Shown: positions 5,899 to 6,098 of the stretch, one piece after another
Layout: each line of letters begins with the position of its first letter
Position numbering within the stretch: position 1 is the first letter of the stretch
Assembly (NCBI GenBank): GCA_021823385.1
Contig: JAKAOC010000157.1
Span: forward strand, 1-6,098
Reading direction: 5' to 3'
Length of the DNA: 6,098 nucleotides
From: Actinomycetes bacterium
GTDB taxonomy: Bacteria; Actinomycetota; Acidimicrobiia; Acidimicrobiales; Acidimicrobiaceae
Notes under the pieces: generated by a model
What the model was told of the DNA's origin: nothing
The model's input: the letters and a program-made list of their open reading frames with translations, nothing else
Database searches by the model: none
Made by a program: the position numbers and the translations under genes

Positions 5899-5912
5899 GC
5901 CCGAGTCCGGGC
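5899..5912 (+). terminator. polA: Possible weak hairpin after polA
   Basis: GCCCG (5899-5903) and CGGGC (5908-5912) form a 5-pair GC stem with a 4-base loop, 15 bases after the polA stop. The following bases (ACTGCATTGCC) are not a T-run, so this is a poor intrinsic terminator. Readthrough into the downstream gene or Rho-dependent ending is equally possible. Confidence 0.2.
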
Positions 5913-5927
5913 ACTGCATTGCCGAAG

Positions 5928-5966
5928 TTGCGCGTTGTTATGCTCGAATGTGAGCTATCCTAGGCT
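5928..5966 (+). promoter_or_regulatory. rpsA: Candidate promoter for the downstream (rpsA-like) gene
   Basis: The 132-base gap after polA turns AT-richer here. TATGCT (5939-5944), TATCCT (5956-5961) and TAGGCT (5961-5966) all fit the actinobacterial -10 pattern TAnnnT. TTGCGC (5928-5933) or TTGTTA (5935-5940) could serve as -35, but the spacings (22 and 15 bases to TATCCT, 20 for TTGTTA to TAGGCT) are not ideal. Use of TATCCT or TAGGCT would leave a leader of roughly 45-55 bases before the ATG. Confidence 0.3.
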
Positions 5967-6016
5967 TTTTCCGGCGATGGCTCAATTCCGGTAAGTAGAG
6001 AAGGCGTTCTATTCAT

Positions 6017-6098
6017 ATGTCCGATTCGGTAGGCAATTCCGAGATCGTCCCTGAGCAGCAGGACGAGACGGAAGGTTTTTCACCGCGAGCAATCATTG
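6017..6098 (+). CDS. rpsA: Start of a gene, probably 30S ribosomal protein S1 (runs off right edge)
   Basis: Seen: an ATG followed by 27 open codons (MSDSVGNSEIVPEQQ... to SPRAII) up to the window edge. The peptide is acidic and low in complexity, like the short N-terminal tails before the first S1 repeat in actinobacterial S1 proteins; no S1 domain is reached. AGAAGG (5999-6004) lies 12 bases upstream, a longish spacer for a ribosome binding site. The main evidence is position: in many actinobacteria, including M. tuberculosis (Rv1629-Rv1630), rpsA directly follows polA on the same strand. If correct, the protein binds mRNA and helps load it on the 30S subunit. The name is inferred from gene order; the frame itself is likely but short. 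Confidence 0.7.
   Translation, partial: MSDSVGNSEIVPEQQDETEGFSPRAII

Overview
The window looks like ordinary chromosome from a GC-rich actinobacterium. Three things support this. An ANTAR response regulator, polA and what appears to be the start of rpsA lie in the same order, as they do (with extra genes between) around Rv1626-polA-rpsA in Mycobacterium tuberculosis. The sigma/anti-sigma pair is of the SigK/RskA kind. The DNA polymerase I lacks 3'-5' exonuclease residues and has an O-helix tyrosine, as in mycobacterial Pol I. A deep actinobacterial lineage such as Acidimicrobiia would fit, but that is a guess; no rRNA or other decisive marker is present.

Layout. (1) 1-228, minus strand: the N-terminal 76 codons of a protein that runs off the left edge; it has a good ribosome binding site and no secure family. 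(2) 229-434: a 206-base divergent intergenic region with small inverted repeats and an AT-richer patch. (3) 435-1759, plus strand: an ECF sigma factor overlapping by ATGA with a membrane-anchored zinc-binding anti-sigma factor with an RskA-type C-terminus. (4) 1765-2466, minus strand: a glyoxalase II-like metallo-beta-lactamase-fold hydrolase, convergent with the anti-sigma gene across only 5 bases. (5) 2467-2561: a divergent promoter region with a leader hairpin. (6) 2562-3158, plus strand: a PdtaR-type REC-ANTAR regulator. (7) 3206-5884, plus strand: full-length polA. (8) 5885-6016: an intergenic leader. (9) 6017-6098, plus strand: the first 27 codons of a gene that is probably rpsA (ribosomal protein S1).

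Functional reading. The left third is a cell-surface signalling module. The anti-sigma factor would hold the ECF sigma factor at the membrane until an envelope signal releases it, and the divergent gene at the left edge is a natural candidate target. The right two thirds is a conserved housekeeping neighbourhood: a response regulator predicted to act on RNA by antitermination, the repair/Okazaki-processing polymerase, and a ribosomal protein. I see no mobile element, CRISPR array, tRNA, rRNA or phage gene. I did not find a convincing new system. The points most worth checking are the identity of the left-edge gene, the paired hairpins between pdtaR and polA, and the polymerase active-site substitutions.
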